Below, in pieces: positions 1 through 10,262 of a stretch of 64,000 nucleotides of DNA (positions are counted from its first letter, which is position 1; every line of letters begins with the position of its first letter). Origin of the DNA: Nannochloropsis salina CCMP1776 (taxonomy: Eukaryota > Sar > Eustigmatophyceae > Eustigmatales > Monodopsidaceae); NCBI GenBank assembly GCA_004565275.1, contig SDOX01000016.1, positions 673,989-737,988 on the forward strand, read 5' to 3'. The position numbers and the translations under genes were made by a program. The notes under the pieces are model-generated. The model had not been told where the DNA came from and searched no databases. It saw only the letters and a list, made by a program, of their open reading frames with translations.

Positions 1-177
1 GCCTGTCGCGATTCTGACAGAGACCGGGCGGCAACAGGCACGGCGCTCGTCTCATCCACCAGCATGTTTCTTCTTGACGAACAGGGGGCCATGGCTGCGC
101 GCGGCCTTACAGTGCAATGCGGATGGCCTGCAACTAGCCCGGCCGCGACTACTGGTTCAGACGAGTCCTCCTGGTGA
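1..177 (+). CDS. possible C-terminal end of an upstream gene (partial)
   Basis: Frame 1 is open from the window edge for 58 codons and closes with two adjacent in-frame stops, TGA at 175 and TAA at 178. The deduced tail is rich in Ala, Thr and Ser and ends in SDESSW. No domain is recognisable. An open stretch this long could occur by chance in GC-rich DNA, so this is only a candidate for the last exon of a plus-strand gene that begins outside the window. Confidence 0.3.
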   Translation, partial: ACRDSDRDRAATGTALVSSTSMFLLDEQGAMAARGLTVQCGWPATSPAATTGSDESSW

Positions 178-388
178 TAAGGATCAGAATACAGCGTGAG
201 AGGTGGTATACCGGAAGTATTTTTCAATCAGGCCTCGGGGAGACCCTCGTGACAGAAGCTCAATGGCAAGTGTAAGTTGGCGAGGAGCGAGACGAGACAT
301 GCGACCAAGGGGAAAACAACAGATATGACAAGAACGGGAAAAAACCCGACAAAGCAGAGTCAATTTCTGTCTCTGCACAGCAAATAAT

Positions 389-3300
389 ATGCCGGGTCCA
401 TTTGACGCTCAACGGCAGCTTCTTACGAGAAGTTCTGCCTCTTCTCACGTTGTTTTTCTTCCTTTTCCCATGGCAGAATTCTCCGGGGGAAGACTTTCTT
501 GTGCTGGAACGAGTATGCCGGACCACGACCAGCCCATGGAGGTTTCTAAGCCGATCAAGTATCCCGGGTGGGATCAGGCAGAAGCTCCATGGACGACCAC
601 CGCATTGCCCAATGCATTGATACTTCCGCTTTTTCTGTTCACGGGGCGGCAGGCTGGTGTGCTGCGATGCGGGGTAGGGGCCCTCTTAGTTGGCACGTTT
701 GCCGCGCTTGTACGCGTCCAGCAAATCTCTTTGTGGTGGGGGATGCTTTTTCTCCCTCCGGCTCTGGCACTGTTTTTGTCATCCTACGAAGTTGTCTTTT
801 CCCGTCCCGACTGGGTGGACCCGGAAGTTTTTGGGCGCAAGAAACTTCCCGCCCACGCGCCGCTTGCCTACCACACCAGCATCGAAGCCGCGCGCAAGGC
901 CGCAATGTCCCACAGCCTGCGGTCGGAATCTGAGAACATTATTTTGCTGAGTGGCCCCGCCAGTGCCGGACAATGGCGCTTCAAGTATGCCCCTAGCGTG
1001 TCGGCGGCCCCTCTGCACTTTGAGGACCCCGGCTTTCCTGCGGACGACTGGGACACGGACGTACCCGTGCCTGGGAATTGGCAGCTGTGCAAGGACGCTT
1101 CCACAGGAGAGCCACGCTTTGACATCCCCGTGTACACGAACTTCCGCTACCCCATCCCCCTGCACCCTCCTTACGTCCCCCGGGGGAACCCGACGGGGTG
1201 CTACCGCCGGACCTTCGACGTCCCCGCCGCCTTGCTGGAAAAGGGAGGGCGTGCCCACCTCCTCTTCCACGGTGCAGGCTCGGCCTTTCACGTGTGGGTG
1301 AACGGGAGCTTGGCAGGCTACAGCCAGGACGGGAAGCTGGCTGCAGAATTCGACGTGACGGGGCTAGTGCACCGTGACGGGCAGAGCAATGTGCTGGCGC
1401 TGCGGGTGCTGCGCTGGTCGGATGGGTCTTACCTGGAGGACCAGGACCACTGGCGCTTGAGCGGGATCGAGAGGGACGTGGAGCTGGTCATGATCCCGGG
1501 GGCGGGAAGCGGTTTCAGCCTCAGCGACTACACGGCGGTCGCGCGCCTGGACTCTCAGCACGAGCACGGCCACCTCGACGTGACGGTCCAGGTCGCCCGC
1601 CACCGGATCTTCCCGGGGAGCTTTCAAGTCCAAGCGCTCTTGTACGAGGACTCGGAGGGGGGAGCCCTGGTGGGCAAGGCTTCCGTGGTGAAGGACGGCA
1701 CGTCGACGGCCGCCGCGTCGGGTGCCTCCCCCACCGAGGTCTTCGTGTCCATTCCCGTCAAGAACCCTCGGAAGTGGACCGCGGAGACGCCGCAGCTGTA
1801 CACGCTGGTCCTGACCCTGTCCACGGAAGGCCTGGGGGAGGGGAAGACGCCGTCGACGTTGCAGCAGGCGGAAGGGTGCCGGGTGGGATTCCGGGCGGTT
1901 GAGATCAGAGACTCGCAGCTTTGTGTAAACGGCCAGCCCCTGGTGGTGGCGGGCGTGAATCGGCACGAGCACGACCCGGATACAGGGAAGGTTGTGGACG
2001 AGGCCTCCATGGTCCAGGACATTGTCTTGCTGAAGCGCTACAATTTCAACGCCATCCGCGCCTCCCACTACCCGAACCACCCGCGCTGGTACGAGCTGTG
2101 CGACGAGCTGGGCATTTGGGTGGTGGACGAGGCCAACGTGGAGACCCACGGCATGAAGCCCATCGGACGCATCTCAGCAGACCCGGTCTGGCGGGCGGCG
2201 TACGTGGACAGGATGGTGCGGATGGTCCAGACGCACAAGAACCACGCCTGCGTCGTCGTCTGGTCTCTCGGGAACGAGTCCGGGGACGGGCAGAACCTGC
2301 AGGCGGGGCGGGAGGCGATCAAGGCCTTGGACCCCACGCGGCCGGTGCAGTACGAAGGGGGCGGTGCGGACATGTGTGGCACCGGCCGGACCTCGCTCAC
2401 GGACATCCAGTGTCCCATGTACGCCGTGCCCGCCGCCGCCATCCAGATGGCTCAAAGCACGCGGGACGCGCGCCCGGTGATCTTGTGTGAGTATTCGCAT
2501 GCCATGGGAAACAGCAACGGGAACCTTTTCAAGTACTGGGACGCGGTCTGGGCCCTCCCTCGATTCCAAGGGGGCTTCATCTGGGATTACGTCGACCAGG
2601 GCTTGCGGCACACGGACCGCCTCACCGGGCGCAGCTATTGGGCCTACGGCGGGGACTTCGGGGACGTGGACGGCCCCTGTTCAGGACATGGACAATTCTG
2701 CATTAACGGCGTTGTCTTTCCCGACAGAGCGCCGCATCCCGCCTTGCACGAGGCGAAGCACCTGCAGAGCCCCGTCAAGTTCCACGTCCAGGGTCCCTCC
2801 TCGACGCGCCGCACGCCCATGGCCCTGACCCTTGGCATCGAGAACCGGTACTCCTTCCAGAGCCTCGCCCACCTGACCTTCCACTGGGCGCTGAAATCAG
2901 ACGCCGGCGTGTTGGCTGCTGGGACTCTGAACGTGGAAGGGAAGGAGGTGGGGCCGGGGCAGAGGGTGGAGGTGACGCAGGATGTTGGACAGGACGGGCG
3001 GCCTGGAAGTCCCTCGGAGCCACCCCGCAAGCTCATGTCTGTCCTGGCTGCATCCTCACCCTTCAAGCGGTCCAACGGAGAGAAGAAAGACAAGCGCACT
3101 GGTGGCAACGACAGTACCACGGGTGGGACGGAGGGAGGCATTCCCTCTGAAAGTTCAGGGCTGGGCGGCACGTCTGTCTGGAGCACAGCGTGGGTAGAGG
3201 TGACGGCCCTGCTGAAGGCGGACACTCCCTGGGCCCCCAAAGGCCACGTGGTGGCGAGGGAGACCTTTCTCCAGGCCCTGGTTGGGGTCAGCGAGGGGGC

Positions 3301-4513
3301 GAGCGGTGACAGAGTGCCCGTGCCGCTGCTGACCATGCCTGCCCTGGAATTGAGGCAGGAGAGGACGGAGGAGGGCCAGGGACCCTGGACAGCGCATGCC
3401 GCAGCAGGAGAAGAGGCGGTGCTTGTGGTGTCGGGCACCAAGACCAGCAAGGGGAAGGACTGGCGGGTAGTGTTCGGAAAGAGGTCGGGTCGCCTCCTCG
3501 AGTACCGGGTGGGGGGCGTGGACCTGCTGGTCCCGCAGACAGGGGGGCCCGAGCACGCCTTCCTCCGTGCTGCCACCGACAACGATCGGGCGGGTTACCC
3601 CGTCAGTGCCACGTTCGTGACCCCCAAGTGGCTCTGTGACGCCCTTGAGCCCTACTCCCCTTGGAACGTGCTGAGCTATTATGCGCGATGGCGGCGACTG
3701 GGCCTCTGCCTCGACGGGCTCGAAACCAGCGTGCAGGAGGTGACGCCGGTTGTCCACACGACAAAGCGCGTGGAGATCCTCGTCCGCGCCACCGTCTCCA
3801 CGGCCCAGGCCGGCCCCCTCCTGGATGTACAGACCCGCTACATAGTGTATGGGAGCATGGACGTGAAGATGGGGATCAAGGTCGTCTCCCTGTACGAAAA
3901 CCAAACCAAGGCGCCTCTGCACTTACCGCGGGTAGGCGTTGCCCTGCAGCTTCCCCGGGAGTTCACGGACGTGTCCTGGCTGGGACTAGGCCCGCATGAG
4001 TCCTACAGCGACCGCAAACGCAGCGGGCTCCTGGACGTACACCACGCTCATGTCCGAGACCTGCACACGCCCTATGTGGTTCCCTCTGAAAATGGGGGGA
4101 GGGCCGACGTGCGGTGGGCGGCTCTGCGAGATCCTGAGAGCAAGATGGGACTGCTTCTGAGGTGCACAAATGGTCCGGTCCATGAGGTCGAGGACGAAGG
4201 GACCCCAGAGAAGAGAAACAAGAGCGTGCATACGCCGGGCACTTTCCAGTTCAATGCAAGTATGCACTCGGTGCGGGAATTGGAGCAAGCGACGCGCACA
4301 TGCGAGCTGCCGACTTGGGAGGAGGCGCAGCGGTTGTACGTGCACGTCGACCACAGGCACATGGGTGTGGGCGGGGACAATACCTGGGAACCGGACTTGA
4401 TACACTCCGAGTTCTTGGTGCCCTGTGTCGGGACGTGGGAGTATGACGTATATCTGAGCCCCCTGGTCCCGGACGAGGAGCCCTATGCGAAGGCCTGCCG
4501 TGTCTTGGAGTGA
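389..4513 (+). CDS. membrane-anchored beta-galactosidase, GH2 family (LacZ type)
   Basis: Predicted to hydrolyse terminal beta-galactosides. The body of the protein follows the five-domain LacZ plan: a sugar-binding jelly roll from about residue 180, an immunoglobulin-like domain, the TIM barrel with acid/base Glu630 in WSLGNESGDG and nucleophile Glu701 in LCEYSHAMGNS, then GGFIWDYVDQGL, and a C-terminal beta-galactosidase small-chain domain. A low-complexity Lys/Gly/Ser insert sits near residues 890-930. Unlike bacterial LacZ (about 1,020 residues), it has an N-terminal extension with two hydrophobic segments at about residues 64-115, so it is probably membrane-anchored; the side of the membrane is not clear. 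The reading frame is uninterrupted and ends TGA at 4513. The start is uncertain. A pyrimidine-rich stretch followed by CAG at 474-476 looks like a 3' splice site, which would place the start at ATG 515 (A at -3) or 536. The first ATG is used here only as the outer limit. Residue numbers count from it. Confidence 0.93.
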   Translation: MPGPFDAQRQLLTRSSASSHVVFLPFPMAEFSGGRLSCAGTSMPDHDQPMEVSKPIKYPGWDQAEAPWTTTALPNALILPLFLFTGRQAGVLRCGVGALLVGTFAALVRVQQISLWWGMLFLPPALALFLSSYEVVFSRPDWVDPEVFGRKKLPAHAPLAYHTSIEAARKAAMSHSLRSESENIILLSGPASAGQWRFKYAPSVSAAPLHFEDPGFPADDWDTDVPVPGNWQLCKDASTGEPRFDIPVYTNFRYPIPLHPPYVPRGNPTGCYRRTFDVPAALLEKGGRAHLLFHGAGSAFHVWVNGSLAGYSQDGKLAAEFDVTGLVHRDGQSNVLALRVLRWSDGSYLEDQDHWRLSGIERDVELVMIPGAGSGFSLSDYTAVARLDSQHEHGHLDVTVQVARHRIFPGSFQVQALLYEDSEGGALVGKASVVKDGTSTAAASGASPTEVFVSIPVKNPRKWTAETPQLYTLVLTLSTEGLGEGKTPSTLQQAEGCRVGFRAVEIRDSQLCVNGQPLVVAGVNRHEHDPDTGKVVDEASMVQDIVLLKRYNFNAIRASHYPNHPRWYELCDELGIWVVDEANVETHGMKPIGRISADPVWRAAYVDRMVRMVQTHKNHACVVVWSLGNESGDGQNLQAGREAIKALDPTRPVQYEGGGADMCGTGRTSLTDIQCPMYAVPAAAIQMAQSTRDARPVILCEYSHAMGNSNGNLFKYWDAVWALPRFQGGFIWDYVDQGLRHTDRLTGRSYWAYGGDFGDVDGPCSGHGQFCINGVVFPDRAPHPALHEAKHLQSPVKFHVQGPSSTRRTPMALTLGIENRYSFQSLAHLTFHWALKSDAGVLAAGTLNVEGKEVGPGQRVEVTQDVGQDGRPGSPSEPPRKLMSVLAASSPFKRSNGEKKDKRTGGNDSTTGGTEGGIPSESSGLGGTSVWSTAWVEVTALLKADTPWAPKGHVVARETFLQALVGVSEGASGDRVPVPLLTMPALELRQERTEEGQGPWTAHAAAGEEAVLVVSGTKTSKGKDWRVVFGKRSGRLLEYRVGGVDLLVPQTGGPEHAFLRAATDNDRAGYPVSATFVTPKWLCDALEPYSPWNVLSYYARWRRLGLCLDGLETSVQEVTPVVHTTKRVEILVRATVSTAQAGPLLDVQTRYIVYGSMDVKMGIKVVSLYENQTKAPLHLPRVGVALQLPREFTDVSWLGLGPHESYSDRKRSGLLDVHHAHVRDLHTPYVVPSENGGRADVRWAALRDPESKMGLLLRCTNGPVHEVEDEGTPEKRNKSVHTPGTFQFNASMHSVRELEQATRTCELPTWEEAQRLYVHVDHRHMGVGGDNTWEPDLIHSEFLVPCVGTWEYDVYLSPLVPDEEPYAKACRVLE

Positions 4514-4901
4514 GGTACAACGAGGTGGAGTTTGCAAGCGGGCGGGATATTAAGTCAAAGGGCTATCACGCCACTTGGAAGCGGCAGTCTCTGACGTGTG
4601 TGCATATGTCTGTTTTGCATTCGGACATGAGCTTGAGTCCTTTGCGAATGGGAGGGCTTCCGCCTCATTCTCATCGGCTGCCAAGGCCTGTTGGCTGTGG
4701 GGCGTCATGGACGACATGTTTAGTAGTTTCTATGTAGGAAAGGGTCGGTGCGTCTCAGCATGATGAAGAATTCAAAAAATGATAAGAAAACTGATGTCCA
4801 CTATTGCGAATTCATGATGAACTCTTCCCTTAAGCTTAATTTAAATGCTTCATGTTACCTGAGGTGCAGCGACATACCAATCCCTTTACATATATATATA
4901 T

Positions 4902-4943
<42 letters not shown>

Positions 4944-5117
4944 TATATTCATTTGTTCCGACGCTTACATAGCATTCCGTTCGTATAGAAGCACGAGAGT
5001 TGGGCCTAGTCCCTCCAATGGTATTGCACACATAAGCGCTCGATTTGTACTGAAAGGCATTTCTGTCATCCTCTCTCAAACGTCTTCTCCCATCCCTCAA
5101 TTTAAAGGCTTCCAGTG
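4514..5117. other. convergent intergenic region
   Basis: Lies between the 3' ends of the beta-galactosidase and the cystatin-like gene. It turns AT-rich after about 4760 and contains a TA dinucleotide repeat. No gene or RNA is recognisable. Confidence 0.6.
4889..4942. repeat. (TA)n microsatellite
   Basis: An almost pure alternating TA tract, broken once by ACAACAA, stands out from the GC-rich surroundings. It lies between two convergent genes. Confidence 0.9.
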
Positions 5118-5642
5118 TCAAGGCTCACGCAGGGACAGGGAGGCATCGCAGGGCACAATGTCCCCAGACCCCTGCTTCTCCAATATTTGAGACCGGGCAT
5201 CCTGGAAGACGGTGACCTCGTGCACCTCGCAACGTGTCTTGGTCCAAAGCTCTACCTGCAACAAATAGTACGTTCCAGAATTGAATTTCTGTGTATCAGC
5301 ACGTACAATTCGCCAGCCAATCGCCTCACCCACGACCGGATTTACGTCCGTCATGGCAAGCATGGCAGATTCCTGAACAATCGGGTCTCCAATGTCGATG
5401 GACTCCCGGGGGCTTCTAGGGATGGCACTAGAGATCGGTCCGCTCGAAGCAATATGCTCAGGAGGATCACTGGAGAGAGCTCCTGACTGTGCACTTGCTG
5501 TGGGTGTAGCGACATTTTCTGTCTCAGGAGCAGCGTTATCCAGTGGTGCAAGCACAGGTTTAGAGGGGAGGTTGTCAGCTTGGACTGGTCCCAGGAGGAG
5601 AAGTGCCACAGGAAAAAAGAATAGAATTATTTCTTTCATCAT
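5118..5642 (-). CDS. secreted cystatin-like protein
   Basis: Reading the minus strand, the chosen start (MMKEII...) opens a signal peptide: a Lys/Glu n-region, a hydrophobic core of Phe, Val and Leu, and GPVQA before a probable cleavage site. A Pro/Ala/Ser linker of about 70 residues follows. The C-terminal 90 residues resemble the cystatin fold: a helix with an AMLAMTDVNP-like segment, then TQKFNSGTYYLLQVELWTK, then RCEVHEVTVFQ. The YYLLQVEL strand and Cys-x3-HEV match cystatin strands. The usual inhibitory loop QxVxG is replaced by QKFNSG, so inhibition of papain-like proteases is not assured. The frame is open further upstream (to 5849), but that part lacks signal-peptide character, so the internal Met is preferred. 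The family call rests on a short domain. Confidence 0.6.
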   Translation of the reverse strand: MMKEIILFFFPVALLLLGPVQADNLPSKPVLAPLDNAAPETENVATPTASAQSGALSSDPPEHIASSGPISSAIPRSPRESIDIGDPIVQESAMLAMTDVNPVVGEAIGWRIVRADTQKFNSGTYYLLQVELWTKTRCEVHEVTVFQDARSQILEKQGSGDIVPCDASLSLREP

Positions 5643-6358
5643 AAGGCATCGATGCCCGCGATTCGGCCGTGAAGTCATGCTCCCGCGAAGTGTCACCAGC
5701 TGTATCACGTCCAAATGTAATCCCCGCCCCTGCCGCCTCAAGCTATCATGGAAAGCGGCATGGAATGAAGAATAAGAATGAGGCGACGAACGATGATATT
5801 GCTTTGGTCCAAAAGGAACGCATCCGCTGACGCGCGATGTACAATTCACTCTGCCAAAACCCTCCTGTAATCAAGGACAAAAATGATACTGTCAAGCCTA
5901 GAATGGGTTCGCGCAATTTTTCTCTTTTCGAGCGTCATCACCCAGGAGTTTGGCTGGCCTGTCCCCCATGGGCGTGAGCCTTACCTACGGCATTGCGTAC
6001 GAACAATAGTTTTGCCTTAGCATCTGGATGCATGAAGAAAGTAGAGAAAAATCTCTATTGCCTCGGTGCTGCATTCTTCAATTATTTGTCAATTACTGAA
6101 TACCATTGCCGGTCTTGAAGCAATCGCCAAGAAAGTCGTCCTGTTCTCTGCCCCCCCAGCTGCTACAAATACATTGATCTATCCCATTCTATACGCCACT
6201 CTGATACACAGGTTGCTAGCTTGGGTTGTAGCTGAGTAAGTAGCCAGGCTTGCAAGGATTGCGGCATCGGTCACTCAGCGTTCCTCCGATTGCGTCCACC
6301 TTCGCAAGCAGCGTCGTAGACCTGTCGGTCCCCGTAGCCCTCCTCTGCAGAAAGCAGT
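5643..6358. promoter_or_regulatory. divergent intergenic region
   Basis: Separates the head-to-head starts of the cystatin-like gene and AP-2 mu. It presumably holds both promoters and 5' leaders. No specific element was recognised. Confidence 0.4.
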
Positions 6359-7957
6359 ATGATCTCTGCAATCTTTCTGGTAAATCAGAAGGGGGAGGTC
6401 GTGGTCAATCGACTGTATCGGGACGATGTCAGCCGATCAATGGTGGACACGTTCCGACACAAGGTTATTGCTTCGAAAGAGACGGGCTCCCAAGCCCCAA
6501 TCAAGGTCATCGAGAATGCGACCTTCCTGTACATCCGCCACCACCATCTGTACCTGGTCGCTGTCACGCGTTCCAACTTAAACCCTGCACTCGTATTTGA
6601 ATTCCTGTTTCGAATGGTCCGCATCTTCAAAGCGTACTTTGGAGAGCATTTTGACGAGAGCGCGGTTCGGAATCATTTTACGTTGGTTTACGAGCTCCTA
6701 GACGAGACCATGGATTTCGGCTACCCACAGAACTGCGCCATTGAGGTCCTGCGGCAATACATTAACCTTGGAACGGTTCAGGCGGAGATGGAGCAGCAAG
6801 AGCCGACGGTGCTGACGTCTCAGATCACGGGGCAGATCGATTGGCGGCGAGACGGAATCCGGTATCGGAAGAACGAGGTGTACATCGACGTGCTCGAGTC
6901 CGTGAACATCCTCATGTCCGCCACCGGCAACGTCCTGCATTCCGATGTGACCGGTCAGATCGTGATGAAGGCCTTGTTGTCGGGTTGGCCGGAGTGCAAG
7001 TTTGGCCTCAACGACAAGCTGATCATGGACAGGGAGGCCGCCGGCAAAGCCAGTGGCGCTGTGACACGCCGGAGCGCAGGTGTAGAGATCGACGACTGCA
7101 CATTTCACCGCTGTGTCCGCCTGGGGCGCTTTGACGCGGATAGGACCATCACCTTCATTCCCCCCGACGGCGAGTTCGAGCTAATGCGCTACCGCGTGAC
7201 CGAGAACGTGAACCTTCCCTTTCGGCTAATTCCGGCCATCCAAGAGGAGGGACGCAACCGTGTGGCTGTGAATGTCAAGGTCACCGCCAATTTCTCGTCC
7301 AAGTTGTTCGGTCAGAACGTGGTCATCAAGGTACGGCGAGGGCAGGGACTGGGGGGGGGGGAAGATGACCGGAGGGAAGGAGAAGAAGAAGGGTCCGGAC
7401 TCTTAGCCGCTTCGAACCTTGTCCCCCGCCCCTCGCACCCCCTTCTCTCCCTCACCTATCCCCCCTTCCTGCAGGTCCCTGTCCCCCCCAACACGGCCAA
7501 GACCCACATCAACGTCTCCACGGGCCGGGCGCGCTTTGAGCCCGAGCACCGAGCTCTGGTCTGGCGGATCAAGCGCTTCCCCGGGGGCTGCGAGTTCATG
7601 ATCACCGCCGACGTCACCCTCATGCCCAGCACCAGCCACAAGGCCTGGTCGCGCCCCCCCATCCAGGTGGAGTTCCAGGTACCCATGTTCACGTCCTCAG
7701 GGGTACACGTCCGCTTCCTGCGCGTCTACGACAAGAGCGGATGTACGTAAAGCATGGCGAGGGACGTGGGCGGGGGGGAGCACATCGATTCTCACGCGTC
7801 TGTACGCACCTATCTTTGCCGCTCCAACCTTGTCGCAGATCAAACAAACCGCTGGGTGCGATACATTACCAGAGCTGGTTCATTCTCGGTGCGTCACGTG
7901 GTGTACACGGAAACATTATCATGCACGTGTGCGAGGTCACATGTATTCCTTTCGTGA
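6359..7957 (+). CDS. AP2M: AP-2 complex mu subunit (clathrin adaptor)
   Basis: Medium subunit of the plasma-membrane clathrin adaptor, which binds YxxPhi cargo signals. Exons 6359-7330, 7475-7742 and 7839-7957 give 452 residues (animal AP2M1 is 435). The N-terminal longin domain starts MISAIFLVNQKGEVV and runs to about residue 140. The mu-homology domain has TGQIDWRRDGIRYRKNE, DDCTFHRCVRL and FIPPDGEFELMRYR. Intron 1 (GTACGG...GCAG, 144 bases) is a multiple of three and has no stop, so an unspliced reading stays open. Removing it restores VVIK-VPVPPNTAKT, as in the family. Intron 2 (7743-7838, GTACGT donor) joins FLRVYDKSG to YQTNRWVRYITRAGS, the conserved C-terminal strand. About 18 residues follow the usual end, so a further splice near 7890 is possible. 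AP-2 is preferred over AP-1 because of the PPDGEFELMRYR and YPQNCAIE segments. Confidence 0.93.
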
Positions 7958-9224
7958 ATCAATACATTTTTCTAATGAGGGCTTGAACTTCGATGCTTGC
8001 GACCAAAGGTTTATCCCGATGTGCGCATGATCGTGTTGTTGAGAGTCTGTCGGTGACTTCAGCCTTCTCCTGCATGGCTTTTCCTGATCTCCGTCGGTGA
8101 AGTCGCGCTCAATGTTGGATAACTTACAAATTCTCTATCTTTTAAATATAGGTACGCATTTAGCGTGAGAAATGAAGTCTAAGGCAGCTGGGCCCTTCTA
8201 GGATGATGAAAATGTTTATTGGGTATTTTTGTAAAGAAAGGAAACTCAACATGGTCGAACAGGAGAAGGTCCTGGGGTTCAACAACACACGTCTCTCGTC
8301 GACTAAAGAACTCATCCATTAACATTAGGAGAAACTGTCGCTTTCGTTACTTTGAAATGATTTTAGGTTGTCTTGACGGCCGTCTCCCTCCCCAATGGCA
8401 AGGACTGGCGTGCGTTCCTTGTCCACGGTCATGTCAAATGGCTCATATGGCTCCCACCCCGAATTCTGAGTCAGACTTCACCCTGTATGCCACATAATTT
8501 CGTTTGCACTCGAGCTTCGTATTTATTGTCCCTTCTCAGGAGCCTTTCTCGACGCGACTGCGCGTCCCGATCCTCCTTGGGCCCATTTAGGTCGTGGCTC
8601 CTCCCGACCCCACGTGGTCAGAAGACCAGTACATGTCGACTTACCAAGCAGTGAGGTACCGCCAATCTCAATGCTTGCTGTACAGCAGATGTCTGGCCTT
8701 CACTTCCCATCGGTACTTGACAACACATTCAGGCAGGCCTCGCCAAGACAGGCAAAGCGAAGGGATTATGATGGCACAGGACCTCTCGACTGCGGCCGAG
8801 AGTCAGTGACATTTTCAGTGCTCACCCAGCCGCGCAGTGTTGAGACACGGGGGGCGATGGACACGAAAATGAGCGGGGCATGGGGGCCAACGGTCAATCA
8901 CTCCCCGCAACATCTCTGCTGTAAAGACAAGGAAGATGCATTCACGATCACTTTTTTTTTACGCTTACGCCATCGCCGACAGGCACTTGACAGGAAAGGA
9001 AGACGCTACCCTGAATCCGAACCATACCATTGACAATTTGTCCCTCCTCCCGTAGATAGCAGCAAAAAGGGTGCATTGTGAATGTGGCCTCGACCAGAGG
9101 ACGCGGGTTCTGAGTTGTTTTAAGGAATAGCCACTGCTGCGATAACAGATCAATCTGAATTTGTTCCCCTCTACGCCGATCCGTGTACTTCTGTTTCAGC
9201 CATAGGCACGCTGCCTAGGAAGGA
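7958..9224. other. intergenic region between AP-2 mu and the mitochondrial carrier
   Basis: About 1.27 kb with only short open frames, the longest about 139 codons at 8614-9033. None shows a recognisable domain, signal or splice pattern. It probably holds the AP-2 mu 3' UTR and the carrier promoter. Confidence 0.5.
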
Positions 9225-10262
9225 ATGGATGAGCTCGCTGCTCAAGAGCTTGAGATCCATGAGAATAAAGCGGGAGAAATTGTCCCCACACTACACTCTT
9301 TTGTGGCGGGGTGCGCAGGAGGGGTTGTTTCCCTCGCTGTCGGCCAGCCCTTTGACACCATCAAAGTCCGTCTCCAAGCCTCGACAAAATTCAAAGGCGC
9401 GATAGACTGTTTGCGACAACTCCTAGCGACAGAAGGGCCTCTGGCGCTTTTCAAGGGCATGTCTTCCCCGGTGCTCTCCGCATCTTTTGTCAACGCCATC
9501 GTCTTCACGTCTTACAACGAGACCATGACACTCATTAAAAAGACCGACCCGGAGGCTCGGAAGAGGCCCACCTACGAACAGGTCGTCTTGGCAGGCTCCG
9601 TGGCTGGCGCGCTTCAGTGCTCAGTGTTGACCCCCAGCGAGCTGATCAAATGCCGCCTGCAGACAGACATGACGCGGCCCCGCTCCCAGGGCCTGCTCTC
9701 CTGCATCCGTGAGGTGTATCGGGAGGGTGGATTGCGAGCTTTCTTCAACGGCTTCGGGCCCACCTTGGTCCGTGATTTACCTGCCTTCGGCTGTTATTTC
9801 GCCCTGTACGAGGTAGTCAAGGACAAGTTGGAGGGCAGGGGAGCCTCCCCCTGGCTCTCTTCCTCCGTGGCGGGCGGGTTCGCCGGTTGCTTCTCTTGGA
9901 TCATCGTCTACCCTGTTGACGTAATTAAGACGGTGATGCAGACGCAACGGGGAACTGGGCCAAGGCACGGGATGTTGGAGACAGGGTTGAGGCTATGGAG
10001 GACAGAGGGCTTGGGCGTCTTCTTCCGGGGAGCCTCGATCGCCATGGTGCGCGCATTGCCTGTCAACTGCATCGTCTTCCCCGTCTACGAATGGACGGTG
10101 GAGTTTCTGGGAAAGATTGACAGCCTGCACAGCACGCGGTGGCCGGTCAAACTGCTCCCATCCGCCCCGGATGTCGGAGAGACTGGCACCGGCGGCCTTG
10201 GGAATGTCGACTCCGACGGCGTGGATGCCCGCACTGACGGCGAGAAGATCTCTGTCACATGA
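9225..10262 (+). CDS. mitochondrial carrier family protein (carnitine/ornithine-carrier-like)
   Basis: Predicted inner-membrane solute exchanger of the SLC25 family, 345 residues in one exon. All three repeats carry the signature after odd-numbered helices: QPFDTIKVRLQ (about residue 42), TPSELIKCRLQ (about 140) and YPVDVIKTVMQ (about 233). Each is followed by the EG-x-FF/LFKG half-motif (EGPLALFKG, EGGLRAFFNG, EGLGVFFRG). The second signature has Ser-Glu in place of Asp, a pattern common in the carnitine/acylcarnitine and ornithine carrier branch, but the substrate cannot be fixed from sequence alone. There is no cleavable presequence, as is usual for this family. The C-terminal 50 residues are polar and unconserved. 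The start is the first Met of the frame and matches the usual carrier N-terminus. Confidence 0.9.
   Translation: MDELAAQELEIHENKAGEIVPTLHSFVAGCAGGVVSLAVGQPFDTIKVRLQASTKFKGAIDCLRQLLATEGPLALFKGMSSPVLSASFVNAIVFTSYNETMTLIKKTDPEARKRPTYEQVVLAGSVAGALQCSVLTPSELIKCRLQTDMTRPRSQGLLSCIREVYREGGLRAFFNGFGPTLVRDLPAFGCYFALYEVVKDKLEGRGASPWLSSSVAGGFAGCFSWIIVYPVDVIKTVMQTQRGTGPRHGMLETGLRLWRTEGLGVFFRGASIAMVRALPVNCIVFPVYEWTVEFLGKIDSLHSTRWPVKLLPSAPDVGETGTGGLGNVDSDGVDARTDGEKISVT

Noticed and set aside
2644-3582. 312-codon minus-strand frame opposite the beta-galactosidase
   Set aside because: Antisense to a conserved enzyme, low complexity, no domain.
8614-9033. 139-codon plus-strand frame between AP-2 mu and the carrier
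   Set aside because: No domain, signal or splice evidence; composition like the surrounding intergenic DNA.
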